A DNA stretch of 51,112 bases from positions 1 to 51,112 of the forward strand of contig ONSJ01000012.1 in NCBI GenBank assembly GCA_900320515.1, written 5' to 3'. This DNA is from an uncultured Methanobrevibacter sp. Lineage in GTDB: Archaea; Methanobacteriota; Methanobacteria; Methanobacteriales; Methanobacteriaceae. The first letter of the stretch is position 1. Each line of letters starts with the position of its first letter. The notes beneath the pieces are model-generated. The model was given only the letters and a program-made list of their open reading frames with translations, searched no databases and had not been told where the DNA came from. Below, in pieces: positions 18,569 to 27,307 of the stretch. The position numbers and the translations under genes are program-made.

Positions 18569-19033
18569 TTATTTCTTAATTGAGTTTATAGCGCTTTGTG
18601 CACCTTGTTTTACAAAGCCGCTTTCATCATCAAGCAATTTTTCAAGTTCAGGAATTGCCTTTTCATCACCAATATTTCCAAGGGCCCATGCAGCGGCTCC
18701 CCTTACTTTCCAGTCCTCATCGCTTAATGTTTCGATTAATGGATCAACAGCAGGTTCGCCCATACGTGAAAGTGCGGTTGATGCTTCCCTTCTGACCAAT
18801 TTGTTGTTGTCCCTTAAAGTGTCAATTAATGCAGGAATTGCCTTAGGATTATTGATTGCTCCCAACAAAGTAGCTGCATTTAATCTTATTTGTTTTTTTC
18901 TGCTAGATAATGCTTCAATTAAAGGGTCAACTGCTTCATCAGCTCTTAATTCTAATTCTCCAACAGCATCTTCAACAACGAAGTCATCTTTATCGTTTAA
19001 TAATTCAATCAATTCATCGATACTTCTTTCCAT
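18569..19033 (-). CDS. HEAT-repeat protein (PBS lyase-type repeats)
   Basis: 154 aa made almost wholly of five ~31-residue HEAT-like repeats, seen in AVDPLIEAL, AIPALIDTL, AVDPLIETL and AIPELEKLL with VRxxAAxALG units between. Such proteins are alpha-solenoid scaffolds for protein contacts and have no enzyme activity themselves. Start ATG 19033 with AGAGGGA upstream; minus-strand TATA near 19089-19100. A T-rich tract (18519-18560 on the minus strand) follows the stop. Confidence 0.88.
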   Translation of the reverse strand: MERSIDELIELLNDKDDFVVEDAVGELELRADEAVDPLIEALSSRKKQIRLNAATLLGAINNPKAIPALIDTLRDNNKLVRREASTALSRMGEPAVDPLIETLSDEDWKVRGAAAWALGNIGDEKAIPELEKLLDDESGFVKQGAQSAINSIKK

Positions 19034-19127
19034 TTTAATCCCTCTTTCAAATTAAAGGCGTTTAACCACTATTACTATGTAATTAATATCATTTATATAT
19101 GGAGTAGTATAAAAGTATTTCGATAAC

Positions 19128-19188
19128 ATACGAACAAAATTAAAATTATATAATAGGACATCAATATTATTAATATACGAACAAAATT
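19128..19188 (+). promoter_or_regulatory. leuB/aksF promoter flanked by two identical 14-bp direct repeats
   Basis: ATACGAACAAAATT occurs at 19128-19141 and again at 19175-19188, 47 bp apart. The TATA box TTATATAAT (19146-19154) lies between them, so copy 1 sits against the BRE and copy 2 at the expected start site near 19178. This arrangement suggests a repressor binding both sites and occluding TBP/TFB and RNA polymerase. Confidence 0.6.
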
Positions 19189-19203
19189 GTATTAAGTGAA
19201 ACA

Positions 19204-20193
19204 ATGTATAATATTGCAATAATTAGTGGAGACGGAATAGGTCAGGAAGTAATGGACTCCTGCGAGTATTTGCTCGATAAGCTAGACATAGAATTTAGTT
19301 TTGATTATGGTGAAGCAGGTTTTGACTGTTTTAATAAAAATGGAACCACATTGCCTGAAGAAACAGTCAAGATAGCCAACAAAAGTGATGCAGTGCTGTT
19401 CGGAGCATCAACTTCAACACCTGGCCAGCCTAGCCCAATCATCAATTTGAGAAAGGCATTGAATGTATACGCAAATATCCGTCCGATAAGATCATACAGG
19501 GGAGTAAACTGCATTCGTGACGATATTGATTTTGTAATAGTTAGGGAAAACACCGAAGGGCTTTATTCACAGGTTGAATATGGCGATGAAGAAAAGATGA
19601 TTGCAGAAAGGCACATTACCAGAAGCGCATCCGAAAGAATTTCAAAAGCTGCATTCAATCTCTGCATCAAAAGGGAAGAAAGCAAGGTAACATGCGTTCA
19701 CAAAAGCAATGTATTGAAAAAGACCGACGGAGTTTTCAAAGAGTCATTCTATAAGGTAGCTAATGACTATCCTCAAATAAAGACTGAAGATTATTACGTT
19801 GATGCAATGGCAATGTATCTGGTCACACAGCCACAGAATTTTGACGTTATTGTTTCAAGCAACCTTTTTGGAGATATCCTGTCCGATGAAAGTGCAGGTT
19901 TGGTAGGAGGACTTGGCCTTGCACCATCCGGAAACATCGGAGATCATAACGGATTATTTGAACCTGTGCACGGATCCGCTCCGGACATTGCAGGAAAATA
20001 CATTGCAAATCCATGTTCAATGATACTATCAGCTTCCATGATGCTTGATTATCTGGGCGAGTGGGAAACATCAAATGACATCAAACAGGCAGTCGAGAAG
20101 GTAATGGCAGACTGCAAAATCAGGACTCCCGATTTGGGAGGGGATGCCACAACCATGGATGTTACCAAAGCCATTGTAAGGGAGTTAATTTAA
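19204..20193 (+). CDS. 3-isopropylmalate / homoisocitrate dehydrogenase (LeuB/AksF family)
   Basis: 329 aa beta-decarboxylating dehydrogenase, NAD-linked. Motifs: ISGDGIGQEV at the start, SPIINLRK, YANIRPI, VIVRENTEGLY, the Lys of VHKSNVL, the metal-binding SNLFGDILSDESAGL, and FEPVHGSAPDIAGK. Methanogens carry two paralogues, LeuB (leucine) and AksF (2-oxosuberate for coenzyme B and biotin). SPIINLRK fits AksF, while YRGVNCIRDDIDFVIVRENTEGLY fits LeuB, so I do not choose. The stop TAA overlaps the ATG of the next gene by one base. Confidence 0.88.
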   Translation: MYNIAIISGDGIGQEVMDSCEYLLDKLDIEFSFDYGEAGFDCFNKNGTTLPEETVKIANKSDAVLFGASTSTPGQPSPIINLRKALNVYANIRPIRSYRGVNCIRDDIDFVIVRENTEGLYSQVEYGDEEKMIAERHITRSASERISKAAFNLCIKREESKVTCVHKSNVLKKTDGVFKESFYKVANDYPQIKTEDYYVDAMAMYLVTQPQNFDVIVSSNLFGDILSDESAGLVGGLGLAPSGNIGDHNGLFEPVHGSAPDIAGKYIANPCSMILSASMMLDYLGEWETSNDIKQAVEKVMADCKIRTPDLGGDATTMDVTKAIVRELI

Positions 20194-21662
20194 TGTTAAA
20201 CATTACTACTTTTTTAGATGCAAATTCAAAAAGACTGGACAAGAATGTCCTCTACAATCCGACAACAGGAAATAAATACAATTCAGGCGAAATCCTATCA
20301 ATAATTTCTGGAATCGGACGTGAACTAAAAGATTTAGGCATTAACAAAGGAGACAGAGTGTTAATTTACTTGAATAATTCCGAGGAATATCTATTTTCAC
20401 TTTTTGCAATCTGGAGAATCGGAGCAATAGCAATTCCCGGAAACAGAATCTTTACCGCCAATGAGCTGGAATACATCGTGAGCGACTCAAAGGCAAAGCT
20501 GATGATTACCGATGAAGATGCAAAAGACCTGATTGACATTGAAACCTATATTCCTGAAAATGTTTCAAGTCTTAAAGACTGTGAAGTTTTAGAAGCGGAA
20601 AATACCGACTGGGATGATTTGTGCCAGCTTCAATATACTTCAGGAACAACAGGCAAGCCAAAAGGAGCCATGCTAACACATGGAAATTATTTCACTGCAA
20701 TTCACAATGAATGTGACGTATTGACATTAAAGCAGGATGACGTTTATTTGGGAATCTATCCGATGGCACATGTTGGCCTTTCATGGTCAATTGCAGCGCT
20801 ACGGTCTGCAGCCTATTACATTCTAATGGAACAGTTCAACATTGACGAATATCTGAAATTATGCCAAAAGGAGAAGGTCACCGTTCTAACTGGAATGCCT
20901 CCGGTGATACATTCGCTGACAACAATGGACAGGCGTGAAGAGCTTAAAACCGTCAGGGAGATTGTTTCAGGAGGGGGACCGCTGCACAAAAAGATATGGA
21001 AAGACTTCCACGAAACCTATGCAATACCAATCATAAACGCTTATGGATTATCCGAAACAATAGTGATTGGAACCGGCACAGTAATCAGGCCTGAAGACTA
21101 CCGTGAAGCCGACAGGTTTGAAAGCGTTGGCCATCCGGTTTGCTTTTCAGAAGTCAAAATCGTTGATGAAGACGATTCCTCAAAGATTCTGCCCCAATAT
21201 GAGCAGGGCGAAATTGCTCTTAGAGGACCTGCCGTTGCAAAGGGATACTGGGGAAACGAGGAAAAAACAAAGGCATCATTTTTAGATGACGGATGGTTCC
21301 TGACAGGTGATATCGGATATCTTGATGAAGACAACCGCCTATTCATTACAGACCGTAAGAAGGACATGATTGTAATGAGCGGATGGAAGATCTATCCAAC
21401 AGAAGTAGAAGAAGTTTTGATTAAATATCCTGAAGTCAAGGAAATAGCCATTTTCAGCATAAATGACTGTCACAGAGGGGAAATACCAGTTGCTGCTGTT
21501 GTCTGGGAAAATGAAGCGGATGAGAATGGATTGATTGCTTTTGCCCGTGAAAACCTCTCAAGATATAAGGTTCCAAGAAAAATATTTCCTCTTGATGAGC
21601 TTCCAAGGGTTAACGGCTGGAAACTGCTCAGAAGAGAATTGCGGGAACTCTTTAAAGAATGA
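20193..21662 (+). CDS. AMP-forming acyl-CoA synthetase / AMP-dependent ligase
   Basis: 489 aa ANL-family enzyme. Motifs: P-loop YTSGTTGKPKGAML (about 148-161), AYGLSET, GWFLTGDIGYLD, the RKKDMIVMSGWKIYPTEVEEVL hinge, and near the end SRYKVPRKIF with the catalytic Lys likely in VNGWKLLRREL. It would activate a carboxylic acid as acyl-AMP and pass it to CoA. The substrate cannot be read. Translational coupling to the dehydrogenase (TAATG overlap) suggests both act on the same branched or long-chain acid pathway. Confidence 0.87.
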   Translation: MLNITTFLDANSKRLDKNVLYNPTTGNKYNSGEILSIISGIGRELKDLGINKGDRVLIYLNNSEEYLFSLFAIWRIGAIAIPGNRIFTANELEYIVSDSKAKLMITDEDAKDLIDIETYIPENVSSLKDCEVLEAENTDWDDLCQLQYTSGTTGKPKGAMLTHGNYFTAIHNECDVLTLKQDDVYLGIYPMAHVGLSWSIAALRSAAYYILMEQFNIDEYLKLCQKEKVTVLTGMPPVIHSLTTMDRREELKTVREIVSGGGPLHKKIWKDFHETYAIPIINAYGLSETIVIGTGTVIRPEDYREADRFESVGHPVCFSEVKIVDEDDSSKILPQYEQGEIALRGPAVAKGYWGNEEKTKASFLDDGWFLTGDIGYLDEDNRLFITDRKKDMIVMSGWKIYPTEVEEVLIKYPEVKEIAIFSINDCHRGEIPVAAVVWENEADENGLIAFARENLSRYKVPRKIFPLDELPRVNGWKLLRRELRELFKE

Positions 21663-21674
21663 AAATAATTTTTT

Positions 21675-21715
21675 AAAAAAAAAGTAAAACACCATGATTA
21701 TTTATAAATCATGGT
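21675..21715 (-). terminator. Intrinsic-type terminator of argB
   Basis: ACCATGATT (21691-21699) and AATCATGGT (21707-21715) form a 9-bp stem with a 7-nt loop covering the argB stop codon. On the minus strand it is followed by nine T residues (21675-21683). Confidence 0.7.
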
Positions 21716-22561
21716 TCCGATGCCTTCATCAGTGAATATCTCTAAAAGCAGTGAGTGTTTTTTACGTCCATCGATAATGTGGCAGGATTCGACCCCATTT
21801 TCAATGGCCTGTACGCAGGTCTCTATTTTTGGAATCATACCACCTGAAATAATTCCGCTTTCAATCAATTCAGGAACCTCTGAAATTTTGATTTTTTGAA
21901 TTAATGATGTCGGATCGGATGGATCCCTTAAAACACCAGGAACATCGGTTAAAATGATTAGCTTTTCAGCACCGACTGCACTTGCAACTTCACCTGCAGC
22001 AGTATCGGCATTAAGGTTTAAGCTGGTACCATCTTTTGCAATTCCAACAGGAGATATTACAGGAATATAATCATTGCTTATAAACATGTCAAGCAATTCA
22101 GTGTTTACACAATCAACTTCACCGACAAGACCCAAATCAACAAGTTCCTCATCAATCTTTTTGGCTTCTGTTTTATGAGCAAAAATCAAACTTGAATCTT
22201 TCCCGGACAAGCTTATTGCCTGACCGTCATGCTTGATGAGTTCTGATACGATTTCAGTTGAAATTTTACCGACAAGCACCATTTCAATAATCTCCATGGT
22301 CTCCTCATCAGTAACCCTTAAACCCTTGATGAATTTGGATTCCTTACCTAACTTTTCCATTGACCTTGAGATTTCAGGGCCTCCACCGTGTACAATCAAC
22401 GGTTTCATCCCAACATATTTGAGCAATACTGTATCACGAGCTGTGGATGACTTTGCCTCATCATCCACCATCGCATGTCCACCATACTTAATTAAAATTT
22501 TTTCACCATGAAACTTTTTTATATATGGTAAAGCTTCAATTAAAACATCTATATCCTTCAT
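21698..22561 (-). CDS. argB: Acetylglutamate kinase ArgB
   Basis: 287 aa amino-acid kinase phosphorylating N-acetylglutamate in arginine synthesis. Motifs: [10 protein letters not shown] (phosphate-binding Lys), [55 protein letters not shown] and [10 protein letters not shown]. Length matches the family. ArgJ, which makes the substrate, is in this window at 38.5 kb but not linked. It stands alone, with its own 3' hairpin and T tract. Confidence 0.95.
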   Translation of the reverse strand: MKDIDVLIEALPYIKKFHGEKILIKYGGHAMVDDEAKSSTARDTVLLKYVGMKPLIVHGGGPEISRSMEKLGKESKFIKGLRVTDEETMEIIEMVLVGKISTEIVSELIKHDGQAISLSGKDSSLIFAHKTEAKKIDEELVDLGLVGEVDCVNTELLDMFISNDYIPVISPVGIAKDGTSLNLNADTAAGEVASAVGAEKLIILTDVPGVLRDPSDPTSLIQKIKISEVPELIESGIISGGMIPKIETCVQAIENGVESCHIIDGRKKHSLLLEIFTDEGIGTMIYK

Positions 22562-22662
22562 CTAATCACTACATGTAATATTTAATTTAATTATTAATAA
22601 ACTTTAAAGTTAAAGATTAGTTACACTATAATTTAAATGTTTTGAAAATTATATGAAATATT

Positions 22663-23337
22663 ATGTCTGAGATGAATGAACTTAAAGAATACTTGATAAA
22701 GGCAGGTGCCAGCAAAGTCGGTTTTGCTGATGTGAATGGCCTGGCCAGCCAATTCATTGATTTTCCAAATGGAATAAGCCTTGTTTTGAAAATTCCAAAA
22801 GAGACCATACAACTGGTAAAAGAGGAGGAATATGAAAAGTATTGGAAGGCATTCCACAGGGAAATAGGGAAACTTACAAAAATCTCCCACAAGGGTGAAA
22901 GATACATCAAAAACCTCGGATATGATGCATTTGCTCTGACAATGAAGCGGAATGAATGCGATATGGAAAAATTGCTAAGCATCCTCCCATACAAGACGAT
23001 TGCCACCAAAGCAGGGCTTGGATGGATTGGAAGATCTGCATTATTCGTGACTCCCGAATATGGCTCAGCGGTTGCACTTGGAGGAATATTAACAGACATG
23101 CCGTTGGAGTTTGGCACACCAATTACAGATTCCGAGTGCGATGACTGCACAAACTGCCAGGATGCCTGTCCTGTTGATGCGATAAACCCCCAAAAGTGGA
23201 ATGACAGGCTGAACCGTTCAGACATTATCGATATTGAAGCCTGTGGAGAATACATTATCGGCCAGTATAAGGCGGGACTTGGATGCACAAAATGCATGAG
23301 CGAGTGTAAGCTCACTCAAGAGTATTTAAATCGCTGA
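22663..23337 (+). CDS. QueG-like 4Fe-4S protein
   Basis: 224 aa. GLGWIGRSALFVTPEYGS is the conserved cofactor-region motif of epoxyqueuosine reductase (QueG). It is followed by a full ferredoxin cluster motif CDDCTNCQDACPVDAI and a second cysteine set, CTKCMSEC, near the end. QueG itself is longer (about 350 aa) and binds cobalamin; this short archaeal form is a paralogue of unknown substrate, perhaps with one complete and one variant cluster. Its last 26 bases overlap the end of the convergent GNAT/SAP gene. Confidence 0.8.
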   Translation: MSEMNELKEYLIKAGASKVGFADVNGLASQFIDFPNGISLVLKIPKETIQLVKEEEYEKYWKAFHREIGKLTKISHKGERYIKNLGYDAFALTMKRNECDMEKLLSILPYKTIATKAGLGWIGRSALFVTPEYGSAVALGGILTDMPLEFGTPITDSECDDCTNCQDACPVDAINPQKWNDRLNRSDIIDIEACGEYIIGQYKAGLGCTKCMSECKLTQEYLNR

Positions 23338-25129
23338 GAAACATATCTGCCTCTTCTAAAATCTCTTCTTTAGCATCAAGACATTCTTCCAAATAATATT
23401 CATCCGAACTTTCTTTTGCTAATTTTATATGCTCATCCAAATAGCTTAAAGAAATCTCTTTAATGTTTCCCTGATGACTCTCACGATATCTGCAGAAATC
23501 AATGAAATCAAACTCATATAAGAAGTGTTCATAATATCCTATCCAGACAAATTTCTTTAAATGATTTTTGCCTTTGGAAGTGATATTGAATGAATCGCCA
23601 AGAGTGACATTATTATCCACAAGCCTTTTAATGAGTTCGTCTTTGGTTCCTTCCGTTTCAAGGCCATTATTATTCAGAATTCTTTTTAAATAAGGTACAG
23701 GACAATTAGACTTATCATTAACCCAGTCAACTTTAATAATTCCATCTTTTTTTATGAACTCAGACTTAATTAAAAGATTAGTCAATTCATCTAAAGATAC
23801 CGGTGAATCAAAATAAACTCCTGTTAATGCATCATAATAATTATCTCCATAATTTAATGCATGAAGAACTGTATAAATCTCCCAATCATAATTTGTCGGA
23901 TAATCTCCCTTATAATTAGCGTCATCCAATCGGTATTTATTTTGAAGTTCTTTTTCAATTTCAATGACAGACCTTTCATAATCCATAGCATACTCATCAA
24001 AATCCAAAATCTCTTTAAGAAACTCCTCATCCAGTTCCAAATGATTAAACATTAAGTCCTGAAATTCATCTCCATTACCTGTTGATACTGCATTTAAAAG
24101 TTCATTTCCAAATTTGTCATCATCCCCGGCAACGGCAACCAAAAATTCAGAAATGCCAGATTCATCATATAATTCTCCAGAATTGACCAAATCCTTGAGT
24201 TCATTGAAATCATTTATAATCACTTCTTGAGAAAGAGATAACATGTCGAATCTTTCTTCAATATTGCTATCATCAATTTCACCGGATTGATACTCCTTGA
24301 TTAATTGTTCCCTTATTTCAACGGCACGTTCATAGGAAAGGATATTCTCGTCAACCATTCCCTGCATATATTCAGACAATCCTTCTCCGTAACCAACAAT
24401 GACATCGTACCCAAGATTGTTTGATGGCAACTCTTTTTTTAACTCACCAATTAACTTTTCGAATTCAACGCAGTTTTTAGAGAATACTTTCCTGATATTG
24501 TCAAAATAATCTGCATCAAGTTTTTTTCTCTGAAGACCCCTTAAACAATCATTGTTGAGCAAACTGTGATAAAATACTTCATCATTATGAATAAATAAGG
24601 TTGAACAGATGCTAAAATCATAAAAATTGGAAGGGGGAGCATGAAGACCATAACATTCCTCACCATCATCAGATTTAACATCAAAAGGATCCAAATACAA
24701 GTCAATAGCACTCACAACAATGTCTTCAGTGGCATATTTTGCAAATGCATAATCGAGCAATAATTCAATTACATTACGACTAGGCTGTAAAATTCCAAAT
24801 CTAGGTGCTATCAAATGCATTTTACAAATTTCATCGAAAAATAATCTTTTTCCTCTGAATTCAGGCAAGATATAACATTCTGTCATCATAAATTCAAAGT
24901 TATCTCTTATATCATATGTTGCAAATCCTACAACCTTGTTTTCAAAGACGATCTCATCAAAAACCATACATAATAAGTTTTTAAGACGATAATTTTCCTT
25001 ATACATAGCTTCTTGAATATATGGATACTCATCAAGAACCATATCTGTGTCTAATGGTTCAGATTCAGATTCGGCAGCAAACATAACAGGGTTTCCATCT
25101 TTCCTAATTTTATACTCAATTTCAGACAT
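23312..25129 (-). CDS. Large acidic protein with GNAT-like N terminus and SAP domain
   Basis: 605 aa. Residues ~1-150 resemble a GNAT acetyltransferase (VVGFATYDIRDN, ECYILPEFRGKRLFFDEI). A long acidic helical middle follows, then a SAP DNA/RNA-binding motif (VPYLKRILNNNGLETEGTKD), then a C-terminal module (ITSKGKNHLKKFVWIGYYEH) that matches the second SAP protein at 27.9-28.8 kb. Function unknown; a nucleic-acid-bound protein is inferred. The ATG at 25129 follows AGGTG; the upstream GTG at 25138 lies inside that Shine-Dalgarno. Upstream, GAGAGCATTT near 25217-25226 weakly resembles the periodic AATTG-box elements. Confidence 0.65.
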   Translation of the reverse strand: MSEIEYKIRKDGNPVMFAAESESEPLDTDMVLDEYPYIQEAMYKENYRLKNLLCMVFDEIVFENKVVGFATYDIRDNFEFMMTECYILPEFRGKRLFFDEICKMHLIAPRFGILQPSRNVIELLLDYAFAKYATEDIVVSAIDLYLDPFDVKSDDGEECYGLHAPPSNFYDFSICSTLFIHNDEVFYHSLLNNDCLRGLQRKKLDADYFDNIRKVFSKNCVEFEKLIGELKKELPSNNLGYDVIVGYGEGLSEYMQGMVDENILSYERAVEIREQLIKEYQSGEIDDSNIEERFDMLSLSQEVIINDFNELKDLVNSGELYDESGISEFLVAVAGDDDKFGNELLNAVSTGNGDEFQDLMFNHLELDEEFLKEILDFDEYAMDYERSVIEIEKELQNKYRLDDANYKGDYPTNYDWEIYTVLHALNYGDNYYDALTGVYFDSPVSLDELTNLLIKSEFIKKDGIIKVDWVNDKSNCPVPYLKRILNNNGLETEGTKDELIKRLVDNNVTLGDSFNITSKGKNHLKKFVWIGYYEHFLYEFDFIDFCRYRESHQGNIKEISLSYLDEHIKLAKESSDEYYLEECLDAKEEILEEADMFLSDLNTLE

Positions 25130-25291
25130 AGTATTCACCTAATAATTAAAATTTTTCCCCTGAGAAACTATATTGACATATCTTATTATGAAACAAATCA
25201 TATTTAAGTAAAGTGAGAGAGCATTTGAAAAGTAATATCTTCAAGTGTAAAAAAAATAAATAATGAGTATGATGGAACATGTAATTTCATG

Positions 25292-25330
25292 AAAAAAAAT
25301 TAAAACAGCTGTAGATGATTGAATCATCTA
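25292..25330 (-). terminator. Terminator at the end of the adhesin fragment
   Basis: TAGATGATT (25312-25320) and AATCATCTA (25322-25330) form a near-perfect palindrome that includes the TAG stop codon. On the minus strand a run of eight T follows (25292-25299). Confidence 0.65.
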
Positions 25331-26584
25331 CTTAACTGTTATTTTTACTTTTTTAGTGCTTTGGCCGTAGTAATCGTTACCTTTAAATTTGATGGTTGCT
25401 GTGTGTTTGCCTTTCTTGGTCAGTTTTTTAATTTTAAAGGTTGCTTTACCTTTGGCATTTGTTTTTGCAGTATAAGTTTTTCCTTTAACCTTAAGGGTAA
25501 CTTTTACTTTTTTAACCGCTTTGCCTTTGCTGTTTTTAAGGGTTATTGTGTATTTTTTGGTCTTTTGGGACCTTTTGAATTTTTTGTTTTTGGCAGCTAT
25601 TTTTGTTTTTTCCTTGTTGATTGTTATTTTGACCGTTTTGGCAGCTGCATTGTAGTTGTCGCTTGTTAATGTTATGACCATATCCTTTTTGCCTGCCTTG
25701 GCTGATTTCAATGCACTTGCAGACAGGGAAACGGCTGCAACACCTGCGGCATCTGTAGAAGCAGATTTAATGACCTTGCCGTTAAATGTGAATGTTACCT
25801 TTTCGCCAACGACAGCCTTACCGTTTGAATCCTTAAGGATTACGGAGTATTTGCCATCATAATTAATGATGTATGATGCATCATTAGCGGTTATTTCAAT
25901 ATTCTGCTTGTTTATACTCAACTCATAATAATCTTTTTCATCGCGGTAGCTTGAATCATTAGAGACATATGATAACCATAGCTCATAGATTCCCGCATTT
26001 AAGTTAGGGATTTGGAGTATCGCAACTCCATTTACTACACTGGCATTATATGTAACATTGTTAACAGCTGTTGATACATTACCTCCATTTACAGGTTTGC
26101 CGTTACTGGTTAGATTGACAATAAGTTTAGCGGTTTTTCCATAAACATTATCCGCTTCATTAATATCAAAGTTCACAATATATGTTACAGATCCATTGTC
26201 TGCAATGTCATTTTTTCCGTCAGTGGCATTGTTGTCGGCAAATTTACTGCCTCCAACAGTTATTGTACCGTTGTTGTATATTGCTCCTCCTGAAGCGGCA
26301 GTGTTATTGGCAAATTGGGAATATGCAATTTTTCCATTAGGCCCATCAAAGTATATCGCCCCACCGTTTTTAGTTGCCTTGTTGTTTATGAATGATGATG
26401 CGGTGACACTTCCATTGATTCCGGTATCCCAGTATATTGCTCCTCCATTCAAACTCGCAGTATTGTTTATAAAATCTGAGGTTATAATGTAAAATTCAGT
26501 TGCGTTGTTTACGTATATTGCTCCACCATATGGTGCACTGTTATTAATGAATTTGGTACCTCGAATTGTACCGTTTTCCTTTTT
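25328..26584 (-). pseudogene. Adhesin-like protein, C-terminal remnant (N-terminus missing)
   Basis: The open frame runs from an in-frame TAA at 26585-26587 to the TAG at 25328. It opens in the middle of beta-helix repeats (NNGGAIYxx, FINNTA, polymorphic outer-membrane/pectate-lyase-like), then Ig-like domains (GKAVVGEKVTFTFNGKV, GKAVKKVKVTLKVKGK) and a basic end, KKVKITVK. There is no signal peptide, no ATG and no Shine-Dalgarno; the only candidate internal start is a TTG at 26452. Intact Methanobrevibacter adhesin-like proteins begin with a signal sequence and are much longer, so this is a truncated, probably silent copy or recombination reservoir. Confidence 0.82.
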
Positions 26585-26668
26585 TTAATATTTATCAGGA
26601 AAAATATTTATATGTGCCTATTGAAAAGAGCAATGTTTAAAATTGCAAAAAAGAAGAAAAAAATTATT

Positions 26669-26700
26669 AAAAAAAATATTAGGAGTTTGATGAAACTCCT
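26669..26700 (-). terminator. Intrinsic-type terminator of the 82-aa gene
   Basis: AGGAGTTT (26681-26688) and AAACTCCT (26693-26700) form an 8-bp stem with a GATG loop overlapping the stop codon. Eight T residues follow on the minus strand (26669-26676). Confidence 0.72.
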
Positions 26701-26947
26701 ATAATCCGCATTTGAATTTAAACCTGTATTCCTGGTTTACTATTTCCATTCCAATGAAGGAACCTTTTAAAATGTCTGCGACTTTTTGTAAGTCTTCTGC
26801 TGTTATTGCCTTACCGTTTGCCAATGGAGAGAAAAAGGTAATCTCATCATCAGTTATAAGATAGTTTAGAAGTTTTGTGTTCTCTTTTTGGTATTTTTCA
26901 ACAATAGCTAAAATTTCTTCTTCAACAGATTTGTCAAGGTTTGTCAT
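26699..26947 (-). CDS. Small hypothetical protein
   Basis: 82 aa, soluble, no recognised family. The N-terminal half is helical and charged (SVEEEILAIVEKYQKENTK); the second half includes ITAEDLQKVADILKGSF. GGTGAT precedes the ATG, a minus-strand TATA (TTTAAATA) lies near 26980-26988, and a strong hairpin/T8 terminator follows. It therefore looks like a complete single-gene transcript, divergent from the small ORF at 27,077. Confidence 0.65.
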   Translation of the reverse strand: MTNLDKSVEEEILAIVEKYQKENTKLLNYLITDDEITFFSPLANGKAITAEDLQKVADILKGSFIGMEIVNQEYRFKFKCGL

Positions 26948-27002
26948 AATATCACCTTTAATTTAAATTAATCGATATAGTATTTAAACTTTTCCTTAAA
27001 AA

Positions 27003-27027
27003 TTTAGGCATACCTAAATATTTATAT
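27003..27027 (+). promoter_or_regulatory. DtxR-like palindrome overlapping a TATA box
   Basis: TTTAGG-CATA-CCTAAA (27003-27018) is a 14-of-16 palindrome resembling the TTAGG...CCTAA sites of DtxR/IdeR/MntR metal regulators. It abuts and partly covers the TATA box ATTTATATG (27019-27027). Binding there would block TBP/TFB. The regulator is inferred from motif similarity only. Confidence 0.6.
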
Positions 27028-27076
27028 GTAATGAATAATATACTAATTAACAAGAACCAAAACCAGGAGGTAAAAC

Positions 27077-27136
27077 ATGATTATTGGAATTGAAAACCTG
27101 AAAGAAAAACAAAAAGAAAAAGAAGAATCAGAATAA
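27077..27136 (+). CDS. 19-residue charged peptide ORF behind a metal-type operator
   Basis: ATG at 27077, TAA at 27134-27136. The Shine-Dalgarno AGGAGGT (27065-27071) is ideal, 5 nt before the ATG and among the strongest in the window. The peptide begins MIIGIENLKEKQKEK and ends EESE, very charged. The opening resembles the first residues of ABC transporter ATPases, so it could be a remnant. However, TATA box, operator, ribosome site and 3' hairpin are all intact, and no gene follows on this strand for more than 4 kb. Function unknown. Confidence 0.55.
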   Translation: MIIGIENLKEKQKEKEESE

Positions 27137-27160
27137 TGTATGAACTATCACTACATTATT
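27132..27160 (+). terminator. Hairpin at the end of the 19-codon ORF
   Basis: AATAATGTA (27132-27140) and TACATTATT (27152-27160) form a perfect 9-bp stem with an 11-nt loop that includes the stop codon. No long T run follows, so it could be a stabilising or regulatory structure as well as a terminator. 27161-27307 holds nothing else I can support except a weak TTAAGG/CCTTAA stem at 27292-27311. Confidence 0.45.
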
Positions 27161-27307
27161 CATTCTAAAACACCACATGCATATCCAACAAAACACACCC
27201 ATTAATTTTTACAAAACACTTAAGATAATCAAATATTCAATCAAAATGATGATAAGCCACTTGCCATGATGAAATATAATTAAAAGAGAAATTAAGGAAA
27301 GCATGCC

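Noticed and set aside
22626..23315. 229-codon open frame antisense to the QueG-like gene
   Set aside because: The plus strand has clear ferredoxin and QueG motifs; the antisense frame has no motif and is a by-product of codon bias.
25199..25228. GAGAGCATTT near the GNAT/SAP promoter as a fifth periodic element
   Set aside because: Only one box is visible and its distance to TATA is shorter than in the other four, so it was not counted.
26633..26704. Lysine-rich 23-codon ORF on the plus strand behind a TATA box
   Set aside because: It runs straight through the hairpin/T-tract terminator of the opposite-strand gene, and its Lys codons are simply the poly-A of that terminator. No Shine-Dalgarno.
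27246..27275. Two ATGATGA boxes that resemble C boxes of a C/D sRNA
   Set aside because: No CTGA D box at the right spacing and no terminal stem, unlike the element at 2,841.
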